From NCBI GenBank assembly GCA_003024785.1, contig PUQB01000223.1, positions 185,001 through 249,000 on the forward strand: DNA of 64,000 nt. Direction: 5' to 3'. Of the stretch, positions 11,706 to 22,318 are shown piece by piece (position 1 is the stretch's first letter; each line of letters opens with the position of its first letter). Made by a program: the position numbers and the translations under genes. The stretch comes from Selaginella tamariscina (Eukaryota > Streptophyta > Lycopodiopsida > Selaginellales > Selaginellaceae). A model generated the notes under the pieces. That model was given only the letters and a program-made list of their open reading frames with translations. It had not been told where the DNA came from and made no database searches.

Positions 11706-12480
11706 ATGGCAGATTTCGAGCAATTTCAATGCGAGCACCAAATGTTACTTCATGAGCTGGCCACTTTGCGTCAAGTGGTCACAGATTTGCAAGGTTCCAC
11801 CAACGCGGTGCATGCAGCTGCTGATGCATCCTCCAAGGCTGCTGCGCAGGCTCTCTCCCATGCGTCAATGGTTTGCTTTACATCGAACTCTTCTTTGGAG
11901 CCAAAGATCAGCATGCCGAAGAAGTTTAGTGGTAATCGCGCCGATTTTCAAGATTTCCTGAATCAGATCAGGCTTCTGATCCGCATGCAACCACGCCCCT
12001 ATTCGACCGATGCACAAAAGGTTGGCCTTTTGGCATCCTTACTAGTCGGATCCCCATGGGCTTGGGTTGCCCCTTTGCTAGAGCATGACGACCCATTGAT
12101 GAAAAACTTTGAAGGATTCATGGCTGCCTTTGAAGCCTGCTTTGGAGATCCCGATAAGTACCATTCCGCATGCACAAAGTTAAGGAAGCTCGCACAAGGA
12201 TTCCGACCAGCTTCCCTTTATGCATCCAAATTTCAGCAACTTTGCATGAACATTCCATGGGACAAGACTGCATTGATCGAACATTTTCGTTTTGGGTTGA
12301 AGGATGACATGAAGGACCTTTTCCTTACGTTACCGGATGCCCAAACCTTAGCAGAGATCATGCAACAAGCCGTTTGCTGCAACAACCGTTTGTTGAAGAT
12401 GCGCATTTGGAACCTGCGACAACCGTTTGTTCGCTGCGACAACCAGTTGACTGCCTTTCGGACTTACAAATGCGAGAGAT
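11706..12480 (+). pseudogene. T1 gag (matrix/capsid part)
   Basis: The start is MADFEQFQCEHQMLLHELAT at 11,706, the same start as T3 gag. Capsid motifs FSGNRADFQDFLNQIRLLIR, GSPWAWVAPLLEHDDPLM and FEACFGDPDKY are present, then ALIEHFRFGLKDDMKDL. The frame stays open past the deletion junction into pol-derived residues ([14 protein letters not shown]), giving a 372-residue gag-pol chimera frame. The nucleocapsid zinc knuckle is lost in the junction. A short duplication of the CAACCGTTTGTT segment precedes it. Confidence 0.8.
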
Positions 12481-12489
12481 GTACAAATC

Positions 12490-14057
12490 CCGCATATGAC
12501 TGTCAAAAGCAAGTGTTGTTGGGTCCTGATCGATTTTGGCTTGTGGCACTACAGGTTCATCAGGCTCCAGCAAATTCAACACTTTTACAAGGCATCTGTT
12601 TGCAATTGGCTACAGACGACTTGGTGAAGAATGTGTTCTCACACATTAGTCCTGACATCGCAAGCTCCTCTTCCTCCAATTCCCGTACAGACTACAAAGC
12701 TATTTGCCATACAGGACGGACTCCTATACCGGGAGGGTCTCATGTACGTTCATGTTGGTGTTTACAGGACTCATGTGGTATAGAATTATTATGATACCCC
12801 AGCTACATGACATTTTGGTGTGGCCAAGATAGTTGAGTTGGTGACTCGCAACTATTGGTGACCTGGGTTGCGAGGTTTTGTGGAAAAGTTTGTACAGAGT
12901 TGTGACACCTGCAATAGGTCGAAGATGCCTCGTCATGCGCCCTCTAGTCTTCTTCGTCCTCTTCCTATTCCCTCTGTTCCTTGGAGATCCATCTCTATGG
13001 ATTTCCTCACATATCTTCCTCCTTGTGGATTTGATGCAGTTCTTGTGGTGGTTGACCGTTTTACCAAATAGGCTTATTTTCTGCCCTATAACAACATGGC
13101 TACAGGCCAGACAACTGTTGAATTAATGATCCGCAAAGTGTTCCGACATCATGGTCTTCCTGAGAGCATTGTTTTTAATCGAGGCCTACAATTCATGTCC
13201 AAATTTTGGCGAGAGCTTCTCCGAAGTTTACAAGTTAAAGCAGATCTTTCTTCAGGATATCATCTGCAAACTAATGGGCAGTCATAATGCACGATTCAGA
13301 CCTTGGAGCAGTATCTTCGTTGCTTCATCAGCTACCAACAGGACAACTAGTTGGACCTTCTTTCTATGGCGGAGTTTGCTTACAACAACTCCGTTCACGC
13401 ATCTACAAGCCAAACACATTTTTTCGCTCTTACAAGCTACCATCCACGTTTTGACTTTGCTCCTCCTTCTTCCGCTCCTGCAATACAGGATCATCTCCAA
13501 CATCTTCGTCAGGTACAAGATGATCTCCGAGTTCATCTTTAGCAGGCACAGGAACGGTACAAGCGTCACATTGATGCTCATTGTTAGCCGGCACCTACAT
13601 ACAAGGTTGGTGATCTCGTGTGGCTTCTTCATCGGCATATCCGCACCAACAGGCCTTCTTCTAAGTTGGATTTTCAACGATTAGGCCCTTACAGGATTGT
13701 GACTAAGGTCAATCCTGTAACTTTTCGACTAGAGCTACCATCTACTATGAAACTTCATCTTGTGTTTCACACCTCTTTGTTGGAGCCGTATCATCCTTCT
13801 TTTCTTCCTAGTTGTACTTCTTCTCCTCCCCTTCTGTGGTCATTGACGATGAACTTGAATACGAAGTTGCAGCCATCCTTGATTCTCGTCTTCATCGCCG
13901 CCAGCTTCAATACTTGGTGAATTGGAAAGGTTACTTGCCTTTTAACCGCACTTGGGAACCTGCATCCAATTTACTCCACGCTTTTTCCAAGGTTGCTACC
14001 TTCCACCAACATTATCCTGCTAAACCAAGTCCCAGGACTCGTGGAACTCGTCCTTAG
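12490..14057 (+). pseudogene. T1 integrase and chromodomain, broken
   Basis: Integrase parts occur in shifting frames. They are the zinc-binding CDTCNRSK segment near 12,905, the first catalytic Asp in SMDFLTYLPP near 13,000, [12 protein letters not shown] near 13,140, the GPYRIVTKVNPVTFRLELPS (GPY/F) segment near 13,690, and the chromodomain [20 protein letters not shown] at about 13,860-14,000. Several TAG/TAA stops and frameshifts interrupt it. The purine tract AGGGAGGAGGTAC follows just before the 3' LTR (polypurine tract). Confidence 0.8.
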
Positions 14058-14068
14058 GGAGGAGGTAC

Positions 14069-14358
14069 TGTCACAACCTGATACAGAATATAGGACACGC
14101 CTATAGAATACGGGATATAGGATATGCCTACAGGATATACCTACAAGATAAGAGACACCATTTTTAGCTCATGCCTAGATTAGCTCTTGGAGTTGTGAGC
14201 ATCAAAGCTCCAACCTAATTGTGTACAATTAGTTGCTATTAACACCAGTCGTTCTACGATCATTCTTCTCTTGCTCTTGTCTTACTCCTTGCTCTTGTCT
14301 TGCTTCTTGTCTCGTCTTGTTCTTTGTTCTTGTCCTACTCTTGGGTCGTGGCCTAACA
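14069..14358 (+). repeat. Family T LTR shared by T1 (3') and T2 (5')
   Basis: TGTCACAACCTGATAC...GGCCTAACA, 290 bp. It is shorter than the other T LTRs, mainly through loss of upstream repeat units. AGTTGCTATTAA (14,231-14,242) in the predicted transcript start pairs with TTGATAGCAACT (14,361-14,372) just inside, with one G-U pair. Confidence 0.8.
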
Positions 14359-14462
14359 ATTTGATAGCAACTCCCTTCATAGCTCCATGATTCCCCGGTT
14401 TTTTTTGACGTCACTTCTTCCCTAGTTCTTCTTCTATGTTTTCCTCATTTCTTTCACAAATC

Positions 14463-14684
14463 ATGGTGGATTTCAAGCAATTCCAACGCAAGCACCAAAT
14501 GTTGCTTCATGAGCTAGCAAAGTTGTGTCAAGTGGTCACAAATCTGCAAGGTTCCACCAACGTGATGCATGTAGCAACTGATGCATCCTCCAAGGTTGCT
14601 GCACATGCCCTCTCCCATGCATCAGTGGTTCCTTCTCCACCGAATTCTTCTTCAGAGCCAAAGATCAGCTTGCCGAAAATCAGT
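14463..14684 (+). pseudogene. T2 gag, 5' fragment
   Basis: It starts MVDFKQFQRKHQMLLHELAK at 14,463 and runs to PKISLPK, then jumps into family A pol (TLLELRNRITECLRTHKEVF). It corresponds to the first ~75 residues of T gag. Confidence 0.8.
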
Positions 14685-14689
14685 TCCAG

Positions 14690-16214
14690 GACGTTGTTGG
14701 AACTCCGAAATCGCATTACCGAGTGCCTGCGAACCCACAAGGAGGTGTTCGCATGGACATATCATGACCTACGGGGCGTGCCACCAGAACTGTGCCAGCA
14801 CCGGATCAGATTGAAGCCCGACACGCAACCTAGTTGACAGCAGCGTTACCGTATGAACCCCAACTACGCACGGAAGGCTAAGCAGGAAATTGACAAGTGA
14901 CTGGAAGCTGGTTTCGTCTACCCCATCAAAATCCCAAATGGTTGTCCCCAATTGTCATCGTGCCGAAGAAGGACGGGCGACTCAGAATCTGCATAGACTA
15001 CAGGCAGTTAAATGCTGCAACGGAGAAGGACCCGTTTCCGATTCCATTCACCGAGGTCATTTTGAAGGACGTAGCAGGGCACGAGATGTACTCCTTCATG
15101 GATGGCTTTAGCGGGTATAATCAAGTCCGGATCGCCAAGGAGGACCAACCAAAGACGGTGTTCATCACCAACTAGGGGGCATTCACCTTCAAGGTGATGC
15201 CCTTCGGACTTTGTAATGCCTCCGCCACGTTCTAGAGACTAGTCCAGCGAGTGTTCCCGGACAACCTGACAGATTCGGTCCAGGCGTTCCTCGACGACTT
15301 CACAGCATACGAACCAGCGGAAGATCATATAACTTGCCTAGAATGGGTCTTTCGGCATTGCCAACACTATGGTATATCCCTTAACCCATCCAAGTGCGTG
15401 TTCGGAATGACTGCAGGGAAGTTGTTGGGGCACATCGTCTCTAAGGAAGGCATCACCGTAGACCCTAGGACGGTACAAGCAATAGCGGACATGCCGCACC
15501 CAAGGAACGTTACGGAGCTTCGACGATTCCTAAGGAAGGCGGGCTTCTACCGCAAGTTCATTAGGCAGTACGCCGGCAGGGCCCAGCCAATGACGGAGCT
15601 TCTCGCGAGAGAGTCCCCGTACAAATGGATTGATGAGCGCCAAAGGGCGTTCAAAGACATCAAGCGCCAGTTGTAGAAGCACCCATTCTCGAACCACCTG
15701 ATTGGGACCGACAGTTCCACCTGCAGACAGACGGATCCAACGTAGCGGCAGGAGCTGTGTTGTCACAGAAAGATGAGATGCGGATGCTTCGGCCAATCGC
15801 GTACGGGAGTCGGCTCATGACACCGGCGGAACGTAACTACTCGGCGACAGACAAGGAGTGTCTGGCAGTAATATATGGGGTATCGAAGTTCCGCCACTAC
15901 CTCTTAGGTAACCACTTTGTGCTAGTGGTGGATCATCATGCACTATTGTACCTCGTCAACAAGCCACAACTGACAGGATGACCTGCTAGATGGATCCTTC
16001 TACTACAGGAATTCGACTTCACGGTGGTCCACAAAGAGGGTAAGCTTCATGTTTCTCCTGACTTGCTATCAAGGATACCTAGCGGCAAACGACCGAAATC
16101 CGCCCCTCTCCTCGACATACCGGATGCAGACATCCAAAGCAGCGGCGGTACACGGGGAACCCCAAGCGCCAACAGCCCACGAGGCGCCGAAGAGTGGCTG
16201 GAGTGGCAGTCGCC
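14690..16214 (+). pseudogene. Family A reverse transcriptase-RNase H, broken by stops
   Basis: RT motifs in order: WLSPIVIVPKKDGRLRICID (14,940-15,000), MDGFSGYNQVRIAKEDQ (15,100), VMPFGLCNASATF (15,195), and the catalytic box FLDDF near 15,290 (the FLDD form of YxDD). The connection follows, then RNase H with DGSNVAAGAVLSQ (15,730) and TDKECLAVIYGVSKFRHYLL (15,850-15,910). TAG codons interrupt at 15,173, about 15,235 and 15,674; the first two stand where Trp and Gln are expected, so they fit single C-to-T or G-to-A changes. The frame runs to the T3 insertion at 16,214. The frame before T3 and the frame after it are in register once T3 and one copy of its target duplication are ignored. Confidence 0.85.
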
Positions 16215-16716
16215 TGTCAAGCCACGATCCAGGAACCAGGAAGCAAGTAGGATTCGAGAACAGGAAGGCTTGACTCAGGAACAGGACCGAGAGCAGGACA
16301 TGAACTAGGAACAGGAACAGGACGGATCCAAGAACAAGACAGGATCCGGGAGCAAGACAGGAGCAGGAGGCAAAGAGTAAGACAAGAACAAGACAAGAAC
16401 AAGGAACAAGAATAATCGTAGAATGACTGGTGTTGATTGTAACTGATTGTACAACAATTAGGTCGGAGCTTTTATGCTCACAACTCCAAGCTAATCTGGT
16501 CATGAGCCTAATCTAGTCACTAGCCAAAATTGGTCATCCTTATCCTATAGGAATATCCTGTAGGAATATCCTGCGGGAATATCCTATGAGAATATCCTGC
16601 GGGAATATCCTGTGGCATATCCTGTGGGAATATCCTGCGGGCCGAAATCCTGTATCGCATATCCTGTAGGCTAAATCCTGTATGTCGTATCTTGTATCCT
16701 GTATCGGGTCGTGACA
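16215..16716 (-). repeat. T3 3' LTR
   Basis: Minus strand TGTCACGACCCGATAC...GGCTTGACA. Seven 12-13 bp units of the type GGAATATCCTGCG (plus strand) lie near 16,550-16,640; the 5' LTR has eight. The polypurine tract TAGGGAGGAGGTGC adjoins at 16,717-16,730. Confidence 0.9.
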
Positions 16717-16727
16717 GCACCTCCTCC

Positions 16728-19229
16728 CTAAGGACGAGTTCCACGAGTCTTGGGACCTGGTTTAGCAAGATAACGCCGATGGAAAGCAGCAACTTTGGAA
16801 GAAGCATGGAGTAAGTTGGATGCAGGTTCCCAAGTGCGATCGGTAGGCAAATAACCTTTCCAATCCACCAAGTATTGAAGTTGACGACGATGAAGACGAG
16901 AATCAAGGATGGCTGCAACTTCGTACTCAGGTTCACCAGCAATGACCACAGGAGGGGGAGGAGAAGAAGCACGACCAGGAAGAGAAGAAGGATGATACGG
17001 CTCCAACAAGGAGGTGTGAAACACAGGATGAAGTTTCACCGTAGGTGGTAACTCGAGTCGGAAAGCTACAGGATTTACCTCCGCCACGATCATGTAAGGG
17101 CCCAATCGTTGAAAATCCAACTTAGAAGAAGGCCTGTTGGTGCGAATGTGTCGACGAAGAAGCCACACGAGATCACCAATCTTGTATGCAGGTGCTGGTT
17201 GACGGTGAGCATCAGCATGATGCTTGTACCGTTCCTGTGCCTGCTGAAGGTGAACCTGGAGATCATCCTGTACCTGCCGAAGATGCTGAAGACGATCCTG
17301 TACTGCAGGAGCGGAAGAAGGAGAAGCAGGAAGAGCAAAGTCAAAACGTGGATGGTGACCTGTAAGAGCAAAGAAAGGTGTCTGGCCTGTAGATGCGTGA
17401 ATGGAGTTGTTGTAGGCAAACTCCGCCATAGGAAGAAGGTCCAACCAATTATCCTGTTGGTAACTGATGAAGCAACGAAGATATTGCTCCAAGGTCTGGA
17501 TTGTGCGTTCTGACTGTCCATCAGTTTGCGGGTGATATCCTGAAGAAAGATCCGCTTTAACCTGTAGACTCCGAAGAAGCTCTCGCCAAAACTTGGACAT
17601 GAATTGTGGACCTCGATCGGAAACAATGCTCTCAGGAAGACCATGATGTCGGAACACCTCACGGATCACCAATTCGGCAGTTGTCTGACCTGTAGCTGTC
17701 TTGTTGCAGGGTAGGAAATGAGCCTGCTTGGTGAAACGGTCAACCACCACAAGAACTGCATCGAATCCACGAGAAGGAGGAAGATCTGTGAGGAAATCCA
17801 TAGAAATGGATCTCCAAGGAGTAGAAGGAACAGGAAGAGGACGAAGAAGACCAGAAGGTGCATGACGAGGCATCTTCGACCTGTTGCAGGTGTCACAACT
17901 CCGTACAAACCTTTCCACAAAACCCCGCAACCCAGGCCACCAATAGTTGCGAGTCACCAACTCAACTGTCTTGGCCACACCAAAATGTCCTGTAGCCGGA
18001 GTATCATGACAATCCTGTACCACACGAGTCCTGCAAACACCAACAGGAACGTACAGGAGACCTTCCCGATACAGGAGTCCATCCTGTATGGTGAACAGGT
18101 TGTAGTCTGGACGGGAACTGGAGGAAGAGGAACTTGCAACGTCAGGATGAATGTGTGAGAACACATTCTTTGCCAAGTCGTCTGTAGCCAACTGCGAACG
18201 GACGTCTTGTAGGAGAGTTGAATTTGCTGGAGCCTGATGGACCTGCAGTGCCGCAAGCCGGAATCGATCAGGACCCAACAACACTTGCCTTTGACAGTCA
18301 AATGCAGGATCGCCCGGGCTTGGTGCAAGGTAGGAGCGCCTAGACAATGCGTCCGCCTTGCCATTCCGAAAACCGGGCCTGTAGACGATGACGAAGTCAA
18401 AACGTGATAGGAACTCCGCCCACCTAGCCTGTCGCCGACTGAGAACTCGAGCCGTTCGAAAGTACTCCAGGTTCTTGTGATCCGTAAGAACTTGTACAGG
18501 ATGTGCAGCACCTTCCAGGAAATGCCGCCACTCCTCAAACGAATCCACAATGGCCTTGAGTTCCTTGTCATGAATCTCGTAATTGATCTCCGCCGACAGG
18601 AATTTACGAGAGTGAAAAGCTACAGGATGAAGCAACTTGTCCTCTCCAACTTGCGATAGGACGGATCCTACTGCAAAATCCGAGGCATCTGCTTCAACGA
18701 AGAAAGGACGAGAAGGATCAGGATGTGCTAAAATCGGAGCTGTCGTGAAGGTGTCCTTGAGTGTTGTGAATGCATGTTCCGCCTTGTCGGACCAAGAGAA
18801 AACCTCTGTGCGCTTGGTGAGTTCCGTGAGTGGAAGTACACGCTTGGAGAAGTCCTGTATGAATCGCCTGTAGAAGTTTGCAAAGCCAAGGAAACATTGT
18901 ACATCTCGTACAGACTTGGGCCTCTCCCACTCCACGATGGTCTTCACCTTGTGCATGTCCATGGAAACGCCAGCAGGAGAGACGATGTAGCCCAAGAACT
19001 CCACAGAATCCCTATCGAAAAAACACTTCTCCAACTTCGCATACAAGCCATGCTCACGAAGCCGCTGTAGAACCAACCGTACATGCTTGTCATGTGCCGC
19101 CTGGTCCTTGGAGAAAATCAAAATGTCGTCAAGGTAGATCACCACAAACTGGTCCAAGAAGTCACGAAAGATGTCGTTCACCATATGTTGGAACACGGCT
19201 GGGGCATTGGTAAGGCCGAAAGGCATCAC
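16728..19229 (-). CDS. T3 pol, 3' part: RT catalytic half, RNase H, integrase, chromodomain (833 aa open frame)
   Basis: This part of the polyprotein copies element RNA into DNA and inserts it. It begins inside RT at [14 protein letters not shown]. The RT catalytic YLDD is at residues 32-35. RNase H starts near residue 175 ([13 protein letters not shown]). The integrase zinc finger includes [10 protein letters not shown] and CDTCNRSK. The D,D,E core is in [19 protein letters not shown] and [15 protein letters not shown] segment ([20 protein letters not shown]) follows. The last ~70 residues are a chromodomain ([29 protein letters not shown]), which in chromoviruses is thought to guide integration to marked chromatin. 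All catalytic residues I can check are present. The true protein would start upstream: a one-base loss near 19,288 separates this frame from the first half of RT. Confidence 0.9.
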   Translation of the reverse strand: MMPFGLTNAPAVFQHMVNDIFRDFLDQFVVIYLDDILIFSKDQAAHDKHVRLVLQRLREHGLYAKLEKCFFDRDSVEFLGYIVSPAGVSMDMHKVKTIVEWERPKSVRDVQCFLGFANFYRRFIQDFSKRVLPLTELTKRTEVFSWSDKAEHAFTTLKDTFTTAPILAHPDPSRPFFVEADASDFAVGSVLSQVGEDKLLHPVAFHSRKFLSAEINYEIHDKELKAIVDSFEEWRHFLEGAAHPVQVLTDHKNLEYFRTARVLSRRQARWAEFLSRFDFVIVYRPGFRNGKADALSRRSYLAPSPGDPAFDCQRQVLLGPDRFRLAALQVHQAPANSTLLQDVRSQLATDDLAKNVFSHIHPDVASSSSSSSRPDYNLFTIQDGLLYREGLLYVPVGVCRTRVVQDCHDTPATGHFGVAKTVELVTRNYWWPGLRGFVERFVRSCDTCNRSKMPRHAPSGLLRPLPVPSTPWRSISMDFLTDLPPSRGFDAVLVVVDRFTKQAHFLPCNKTATGQTTAELVIREVFRHHGLPESIVSDRGPQFMSKFWRELLRSLQVKADLSSGYHPQTDGQSERTIQTLEQYLRCFISYQQDNWLDLLPMAEFAYNNSIHASTGQTPFFALTGHHPRFDFALPASPSSAPAVQDRLQHLRQVQDDLQVHLQQAQERYKHHADAHRQPAPAYKIGDLVWLLRRHIRTNRPSSKLDFQRLGPYMIVAEVNPVAFRLELPPTVKLHPVFHTSLLEPYHPSSLPGRASSPPPPVVIAGEPEYEVAAILDSRLHRRQLQYLVDWKGYLPTDRTWEPASNLLHASSKVAAFHRRYLAKPGPKTRGTRP

Positions 19230-20720
19230 CGTGTACTCGAAGTGTCCATACCTTGTACGAAAGGCAGTCTTCCACTCATCGCCGGACGAATCCGTACAAG
19301 GTTGTAGGCCCCTCGTAAGTCGATCTTCGTGAACACCTTTGCTCCTCGCAGCCGATCGAGAAGTTCCGGGATCAATGGCAACGGGTACCGATTCCGAATG
19401 GTAGCTTGATTCAAACCCCTGTAGTCCACAACCAAACGTAAGCTCCCATCCTTCTTCTTGACAAAGAAGATTGGCGCTCCTGCAGGGGACTTTGAGTGAC
19501 GAATGAAGCCGGATGCCAAGTTGTCCTCGATGTATTGGCGAAGAACCTCCAACTCTGTGGGTGACAATGCGTAAATCGGTCCGAACGGTGGGGTCTTTCC
19601 TTCTGCAAGATCAATAGGACAGTCGTAGGACCTGTGAACAGGAAGAACTGTAGCCTTGTGCTTGTCAAAAACGTCCTTAAAGTCGTGGTACTTGGATGGT
19701 AGAGAAGAAGGAGGAGAAGGAGAAGGAGTAGGTGAAGGAGATTGAAAAACAGGAGAGTCAGACACAGGAAAGGTAGAAGAGGACGTAGGAGTTACTTGAA
19801 AGGCAAAAAGGTGGAAAGGAGCAGGATCAGTGGTAAGTTCATGCATGGTAGTGGTAAGAACTCGGAGAGGAGCAGGAAGGAGCTGTGATTGAAAAAGAGG
19901 AAGGATCTTGGGGGGTGGAATAGAAAAGAGTAATGAAAAGAAGCAGGATTGGAAGAAACAGATGTGGATGTTGACAAGTGTACAGGATTGGAAGAATCCT
20001 GTACAGAAGTCCGTGGATGCACAGGAGTGAGGAGAGCCTGTGAATGTGCTGATGGATCAACAGGAGGTGGATCCTGTTGAGGAGGAACCTTCGACACTGA
20101 TACAGGATTGGAAGAACCCTGTACAGGACACCGCAAACTTACAGGAGTGGAGAAAGCCTGCGGATGTGCTGAGGAACTGACATGAGGTGAATCCTGTCGA
20201 GCAGGAGTCTTCAACACTGGTACAGGAACAGGCACGGTCAATCCTGTAGCTTGTACTGCCTCAGACACCAAGGATGTATCCTGCACGCAGGAAGGTACAG
20301 GGTTGATCCTGGCTGTTGGAGAGGAAAACGTGAGCGTCCTAGACCTCCAGTCGATCTGCGGATTTGCAACAACGAACCATGGCATGCCAAAAATGATGGG
20401 AGTCGACCGAGTCTTGATCAGTTGAAGGAAATCGAACAGTTGAATGCACCATGATTGCAAGAGAGAGGTGTGGTAGCGTGGGTAACTGCGCCAGAAGCAA
20501 TCAAACGACCATCGGCCACCTCTACAGGAATTGCATGCTTCAACTTCACCACCGGAATGCCATGCTGAGCTGCAAAAGTGTCATCCATGAAACATGCATT
20601 TGCACCAGTGTCTAACAGGGCAAACTCCTTGAGCTCTCGATTATTGAGGCGAATGTGTACAGGAAACTTGAGTGATGGAATGGTATGAGTAGCACCAATG
20701 GAGCCTGCACCTACGTCCAA
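19226..20720 (-). pseudogene. T3 protease, Pro/Ser-rich spacer and N-terminal RT, split by frameshifts
   Basis: The protease, LLDTGANACFMDDTFAAQHG, lies at 20,600-20,660 and has an intact DTG. Its frame ends near 20,418, where T4 has one more T (TTCAACTTGATC against TTCAACTGATC). A ~200-residue Pro/Ser/Thr/Val-rich spacer with repeats of the PPQQDPP and SAHPQA type runs to ~19,800; its frame changes once more near a C-rich run at about 19,910. RT begins near 19,700 ([20 protein letters not shown]) and includes [20 protein letters not shown]. The frame breaks again near 19,288. The long low-complexity spacer between protease and RT is present in all T copies. Confidence 0.8.
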
Positions 20721-21708
20721 CTTCGCGGCTCCTAGACGAAGTGGACATTGAAGTTTTCCGGCTGAACTTCAGCTTCGGCTTCACGCGCCTTGAACTTCCT
20801 GGCTTTATTAGGACATTCCGCCACCTTGTGTCCTGCTGCACCACAATACAAGCATAGGTTCTCACCCCGTCGACGTTGTTCTCAGCAGTTGAAAGTGGGC
20901 CACGCTTGGAATTGTTAACCTCCATAGGAACTGCTCCAGAAGGTGTCGCAGGAACATGTGCTACGGCTACAGGATTGGCTGGCAGGAACTGCTGACGGAA
21001 TTTTTCCTGACGGCGCTCGAACAAACGGTTGTCGCAGCGAACGGCCTGTTGCATGATCTCCGCTAACGTTTGGGCATCCGGTAACGTAAGGAGAAGGTCC
21101 TTCACGTCGTCCTTCAGCCCAAAACGGAAATGTTCGATCAATGCAGTCTCGTCCCATGGAATGTTCGTGCACAATTGCTGGAATTCGGATGCATAAACGG
21201 AAGCTGGTCTGGATCCTTGTGTGAGCCTCCGTAACTTTGTGCATGCAGAACGGTACTTATCAGGATCTCCAAAGCAGGCTTCAAAGGCAGCCACGAAACC
21301 TTCAAAGTCTTCCATCAATGGGTCGTCACGCTCCAGCAAGGGAGCAACCCAAGCTCGTGGAGATCCACTTAGTAAGGATGCCAAAAGGCCAACCTTTTGT
21401 GCATCCGTCGAGTAGCGGCGTGGTTGCATGCGGATCAAGAGCCGGATCTGATTCAGGAAACCTTGGAAATCGGCACGGTTGCCACTGAACTTCTCTGGCA
21501 TGCTGATCTTCGGCTCCGGAGAAAAGTTCGATGAAGAAGGAACCACCGATGCCTGAGAGAGAGCCTGCGCAGCAGCCTTGGAGGATGCATCAGCAGCTGC
21601 ATGTGCCGCATGGGTGGAGCCTTGTAGATCGGTGACCACTTGGCGCAAAGTGGCCAGCTCATGAAGCAACATTTGGTGCTCGCGTTGAAAGTGCTCAAAA
21701 TCAGCCAT
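20641..21708 (-). CDS. T3 gag (355 aa open frame; C-terminus frameshifted)
   Basis: The start is MADFEHFQREHQMLLHELAT at 21,708. It is a particle protein with a helical N-terminus (residues 1-60) and a gag capsid domain at about 75-240 (ISMPEKFSGNRADFQGFLNQ, GSPRAWVAPLLERDDPLMED, FEACFGDPDKYRSACTKLRR). RRQEKFRQQFLPANPV follows. The zinc knuckle CLYCGAAGHKVAEC is encoded near 20,820-20,865 but in another frame, so the last ~70 residues of this open frame are not native. In T4 the knuckle and the protease can be read in one frame, which suggests the family encodes a single gag-pol polyprotein. Confidence 0.85.
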   Translation of the reverse strand: MADFEHFQREHQMLLHELATLRQVVTDLQGSTHAAHAAADASSKAAAQALSQASVVPSSSNFSPEPKISMPEKFSGNRADFQGFLNQIRLLIRMQPRRYSTDAQKVGLLASLLSGSPRAWVAPLLERDDPLMEDFEGFVAAFEACFGDPDKYRSACTKLRRLTQGSRPASVYASEFQQLCTNIPWDETALIEHFRFGLKDDVKDLLLTLPDAQTLAEIMQQAVRCDNRLFERRQEKFRQQFLPANPVAVAHVPATPSGAVPMEVNNSKRGPLSTAENNVDGVRTYACIVVQQDTRWRNVLIKPGSSRRVKPKLKFSRKTSMSTSSRSREVGRRCRLHWCYSYHSITQVSCTHSPQ

Positions 21709-21794
21709 GATCGTATGAAAGAAAGAAAGGAGAAAAACGAAGGAAAAGAATCAAGGAAAAAAAAAGGTAGCTGGGAAACGAAGAGCTATGAAAG

Positions 21795-21807
21795 CAGTTA
21801 CAATCAA
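21795..21807 (-). other. T3 putative self-primer binding site
   Basis: Minus strand TTGATTGTAACTG lies two bases inside the 5' LTR end, where a tRNA primer site is expected. It is a perfect 13-base complement of CAGTTACAATCAA inside the LTR (minus strand, plus coordinates 22,029-22,041 in the 5' LTR and 16,433-16,445 in the 3' LTR), ~30 bp downstream of the ATAAAAG box. No resemblance to the usual TGG-starting tRNA sites is seen. Confidence 0.7.
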
Positions 21808-21809
21808 AC

Positions 21810-22318
21810 TGTCAAGCCACGATCCAGGAACCAGGAAGCAAGTAGGATTCCGAGAACAGGAAGGCTTGACTCAGGAACAGGACCGAGAGCAGGACAGGAA
21901 CTAGGAACAGGAACAGGACGGATCCAAGAACAAGACAGGATCCGGGAGCAAGACAGGAGCAGGAGGCAAAGAGTAAGACAAGAACAAGACAAGAACAAGG
22001 AACAAGAATAATCGTAGAATGACTGGTGTTGATTGTAACTGATTGTACAACAATTAGGTCGGAGCTTTTATGCTCACAACTCCAAGCTAATCTGGTCATG
22101 AGCCTAATCTAGTCACTAGCCAAAATTGGTCATCCTTATCCTATAGGAATATCCTGTAGGAATATCCTGCGGGAATATCCTGCGGGAATATCCTGTGAGA
22201 ATATCCTGCGGGAATATCCTGTGGCATATCCTGTGGGAATATCCTGCGGGCCGAAATCCTGTATCGCATATCCTGTAGGCTAATCCTGTATGTCGTATCC
22301 CTGTATCGGGTCGTGACA
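21810..22318 (-). repeat. T3 5' LTR
   Basis: Boundaries TGTCACGACC and TTGACA (minus strand). It carries the ATAAAAGCTCC promoter box, the predicted transcript start and eight GGAATATCCTGYG units at about 22,145-22,250. Confidence 0.92.

Larger units (their letters stand above)
11118..14358 (+). mobile_element. Family T copy T1: internally deleted chromovirus
   Basis: The order is LTR (11,118-11,611), gag, an abrupt join near 12,490 to the sequence between RNase H and integrase, integrase, chromodomain and LTR (14,069-14,358). Protease, reverse transcriptase and RNase H are missing, so the copy is non-autonomous. Its right LTR doubles as the left LTR of T2. The left flank is family G gag. 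Confidence 0.85.
16215..22318 (-). mobile_element. Family T copy T3: complete, young chromovirus insertion (6,104 bp)
   Basis: LTRs of 509 bp (5', 21,810-22,318) and 502 bp (3', 16,215-16,716) flank gag, protease, RT, RNase H, integrase and chromodomain on the minus strand. A perfect 5-bp target duplication, TCGCC, lies at 16,210-16,214 and 22,319-22,323. By eye the LTRs differ by only about two substitutions and a few indels, so the insertion is recent. The target is the pol frame of family A. Single-base frameshifts nevertheless break the polyprotein at several points. Confidence 0.92.

Noticed and set aside
16728-17662. Long opposite-strand and alternate-frame ORFs over T3, T4 and T2 pol
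   Set aside because: Shadows of conserved integrase and chromodomain coding sequence.
16700-22318. CRISPR-like array in the regularly spaced GGAATATCC units of the T LTRs
   Set aside because: Units are contiguous 12-13 bp minisatellite repeats without spacers, inside an LTR of a plant retroelement.
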